DNA from: an uncultured Collinsella sp.
GTDB taxonomy: Bacteria; Actinomycetota; Coriobacteriia; Coriobacteriales; Coriobacteriaceae
Direction of reading: 5' to 3'
DNA length: 23,135 nt
Assembly (NCBI GenBank): GCA_959023295.1
Contig: CAUFBM010000026.1
Coordinates: 1 to 23,135 of the forward strand
How positions within the stretch are numbered: the stretch's first letter is position 1; each line of letters starts with the position of its first letter. A program made the translations under genes and the position numbers. The notes under the pieces were generated by a model. The model saw only the letters and a program-made list of their open reading frames with translations. It ran no database searches and was not told the DNA's origin. Below are positions 21,772 to 23,135 of the stretch, piece by piece.

Positions 21772-22962
21772 TTACTCAATGATCGTGGAGACGATGCCCG
21801 AACCGACGGTGTGGCCACCCTCGCGGATAGCGAAGCGCAGGCCCTCCTCCATGGCGATCGGGTGAATGAGGTCGCCCTCGATGGTGATGTGGTCACCAGG
21901 CATAGCCATCTCGGTGCCCTCGGGGAGCTTGACCGTACCGGTAACGTCGGTGGTACGGAAGTAGAACTGAGGACGATAACCATCGAAGAACGGGGTGTGA
22001 CGGCCGCCCTCCTCCTTGGTCAGAACGTAGATCTCGCCGGTGAACTTGGTGTGCGGGGTAACCGAACCGGGCTTGCAGAGAACCTGGCCGCGCTCGATGT
22101 CCTCGCGCTTGATGCCGCGGAGCAGCAGACCGACGTTGTCGCCAGCCTCGCAGAAGTCCATGGACTTACGGAACATCTCGATACCGGTAACGACGGTGTT
22201 CTGGGTATCCTTGATGCCGACGATCTCGACGGGCTCGTTGAGCTTGAGCTCACCGCGCTCGACACGGCCGGTAGCAACGGTACCACGGCCGGAGATGGTC
22301 ATAACGTCCTCAACGGCCATCAGGAAGGGGAGGTCGTTGTTACGAGCAGGCGTCGGGATGTACTCGTCGACGGCCTTCATGAGCTCGCGGATAGCGTCCA
22401 TCCACTTGGCGTCGCCCTCGAGAGCGCCCAGAGCGGAACCACGGATGACGGGGATGTCGTCGCCGGGGAAATCGTACTCGGAGAGGAGCTCACGGGTCTC
22501 CATCTCGACGAGGTCGATGAGCTCGTCATCGTCGACCATGTCGCACTTGTTCAGGAAGACGACGATGTAGGGAACGCCGACCTGACGGGCGAGCAGGATG
22601 TGCTCGCGGGTCTGAGCCATGGGGCCGTCGGTAGCGGCGATGACCAGGATAGCGCCGTCCATCTGAGCAGCACCGGAGATCATGTTCTTGACGTAGTCAG
22701 CGTGGCCCGGGCAGTCAACGTGAGCGTAGTGACGGGCAGCAGTCTCGTACTCGACGTGGGAGACGGAGATCGTGATGCCGCGCTCGCGCTCCTCGGGAGC
22801 CTTGTCGATGTTCTCGAACGCAGTGAAGTCAGCCTTGCAGCCCTCGGTCTCAGAGAGAACCTTGGTGATGGCGGCGGTCAGCGTGGTCTTGCCGTGGTCG
22901 ACGTGACCAATGGTGCCGATGTTAACATGCGGCTTAGTGCGCTCAAACTTCTCTTTGGCCAT
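21772..22962 (-). CDS. tuf: Translation elongation factor EF-Tu
   Basis: A 396-residue GTPase that brings aminoacyl-tRNA to the ribosome. The G domain has GHVDHGKTTLTAA (P-loop, residue 18 on), RGITIS (switch I region), DCPGHADYVKNM (G3) and NKCDM (G4). Domains 2 and 3 are complete, with GRGTVATGRVERGEL and the C-terminal REGGHTVGSGIVSTI. AGGAGG lies 5-6 nt before ATG 22962. It is a stand-alone tuf, not preceded here by fusA, downstream of a tRNA-Met. Confidence 0.98.
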   Translation of the reverse strand: MAKEKFERTKPHVNIGTIGHVDHGKTTLTAAITKVLSETEGCKADFTAFENIDKAPEERERGITISVSHVEYETAARHYAHVDCPGHADYVKNMISGAAQMDGAILVIAATDGPMAQTREHILLARQVGVPYIVVFLNKCDMVDDDELIDLVEMETRELLSEYDFPGDDIPVIRGSALGALEGDAKWMDAIRELMKAVDEYIPTPARNNDLPFLMAVEDVMTISGRGTVATGRVERGELKLNEPVEIVGIKDTQNTVVTGIEMFRKSMDFCEAGDNVGLLLRGIKREDIERGQVLCKPGSVTPHTKFTGEIYVLTKEEGGRHTPFFDGYRPQFYFRTTDVTGTVKLPEGTEMAMPGDHITIEGDLIHPIAMEEGLRFAIREGGHTVGSGIVSTIIE

Positions 22963-23016
22963 AAAGCCCTCCTCTTAACAGGTCGTCCCCGGACGGGACT
23001 TTGCCTTTATACCATA

Positions 23017-23047
23017 GTGGCCTCTCAACATACTATTGAGAAGCCAC
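23017..23047 (-). terminator. Hairpin between tRNA-Met and tuf
   Basis: GTGGCTTCTCAA and TTGAGAGGCCAC form a 12-bp stem with one wobble and a 7-nt loop. No T run follows on the minus strand (CACTATGGTATAAAGG), so it may be a processing signal or a weak terminator. A TATAAA just after it could be a tuf -10 box, but no good -35 box is seen. Confidence 0.4.
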
Positions 23048-23058
23048 CGTGTTACCTA

Positions 23059-23135
23059 TGGTAGCGGTGACTGGATTCGAACCAGTGACGCCACGGGTAT
23101 GAACCGTGTGCTCTAACCAACTGAGCTACACCGCC
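23059..23135 (-). tRNA. tRNA-Met (CAT), probably elongator
   Basis: 77 nt including an encoded CCA, with the 5' end at the window edge. Acceptor arms GGCGGTG / CACCGCT; anticodon stem CACGG/CCGTG with loop TTCATAC, giving CAU. T arm GGTTCGAATCC. The anticodon stem lacks the GGG/CCC pairs of initiators and position 1 is not the initiator C, so elongator Met fits best. A lysidine-modified tRNA-Ile2 cannot be ruled out by eye. Confidence 0.9.

Noticed and set aside
21733..23064. 443-residue plus-strand open frame opposite tuf
   Set aside because: Antisense to EF-Tu; its length results from tuf codon usage.
23059..23135. Initiator tRNA-fMet
   Set aside because: The anticodon stem lacks three consecutive G-C pairs and the acceptor end lacks the C1-A72 mismatch.

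Overview
The window looks like a chromosomal segment from a high-G+C anaerobe of the Coriobacteriia, most likely Collinsella or a close relative. That placement is inferred from base composition, protein character, the tuf / rpmG-tRNA-Trp-secE-nusG-rplK-rplA block and the local hairpin repeats; no database search was possible.

Layout. 1-331 holds an alternating inverted-repeat cluster and a terminator. 332-3586 is an arginine-derivative module: an ArcD-like antiporter and a dimethylarginine dimethylaminohydrolase on the minus strand, divergent from a GntR/FCD regulator, with a 12-bp palindrome beside the ddaH promoter. 3587-3858 is a structured convergent spacer. 3859-4761 is an alpha/beta-hydrolase (-). 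5005-8188 carries a stand-alone EIIA-Glc-type PTS protein, asnS and a WYL-type regulator (+). 8349-11244 is a three-gene ABC importer of the TrpXYZ/COG2984 type. 11580-12347 is an MscS-type channel. 12442-15065 is a two-gene unit: a cytoplasmic protein joining a ParB-like N-domain to a BMP-type (PF02608-like) ligand-binding domain, overlapping by 4 bp a metallophosphoesterase that lacks the first-motif histidine. 15298-16969 is an ECF sigma factor / DUF4179-like anti-sigma pair overlapping by 20 bp.

17321-18794 (-) is the wreck of a leucine operon. A recognisable promoter, a 19-codon Leu-rich leader peptide and a complete three-state attenuator stand upstream of a leuA whose start codon, catalytic arginine and reading frame are damaged. 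That leuA is joined out of frame to the last two thirds of leuB, with leuC, leuD and the adjoining gene ends missing. The cell probably cannot make leucine through this locus, although the leucine sensor persists.

18853-23135 (-) is translation and transcription core: rplA, rplK, nusG, secE, tRNA-Trp, rpmG (49 aa), tuf and tRNA-Met(CAU).

At least four, probably six, hairpins of one dispersed family (core GGGGACAGGCACC between AAACCACC / GGTGGTTT arms) sit at gene 3' ends from 11243 to 18836. A second palindrome family is tandem at 17154-17295. The most notable items are the ParB-BMP plus phosphoesterase pair and the leucine attenuator stranded in front of a dead operon.
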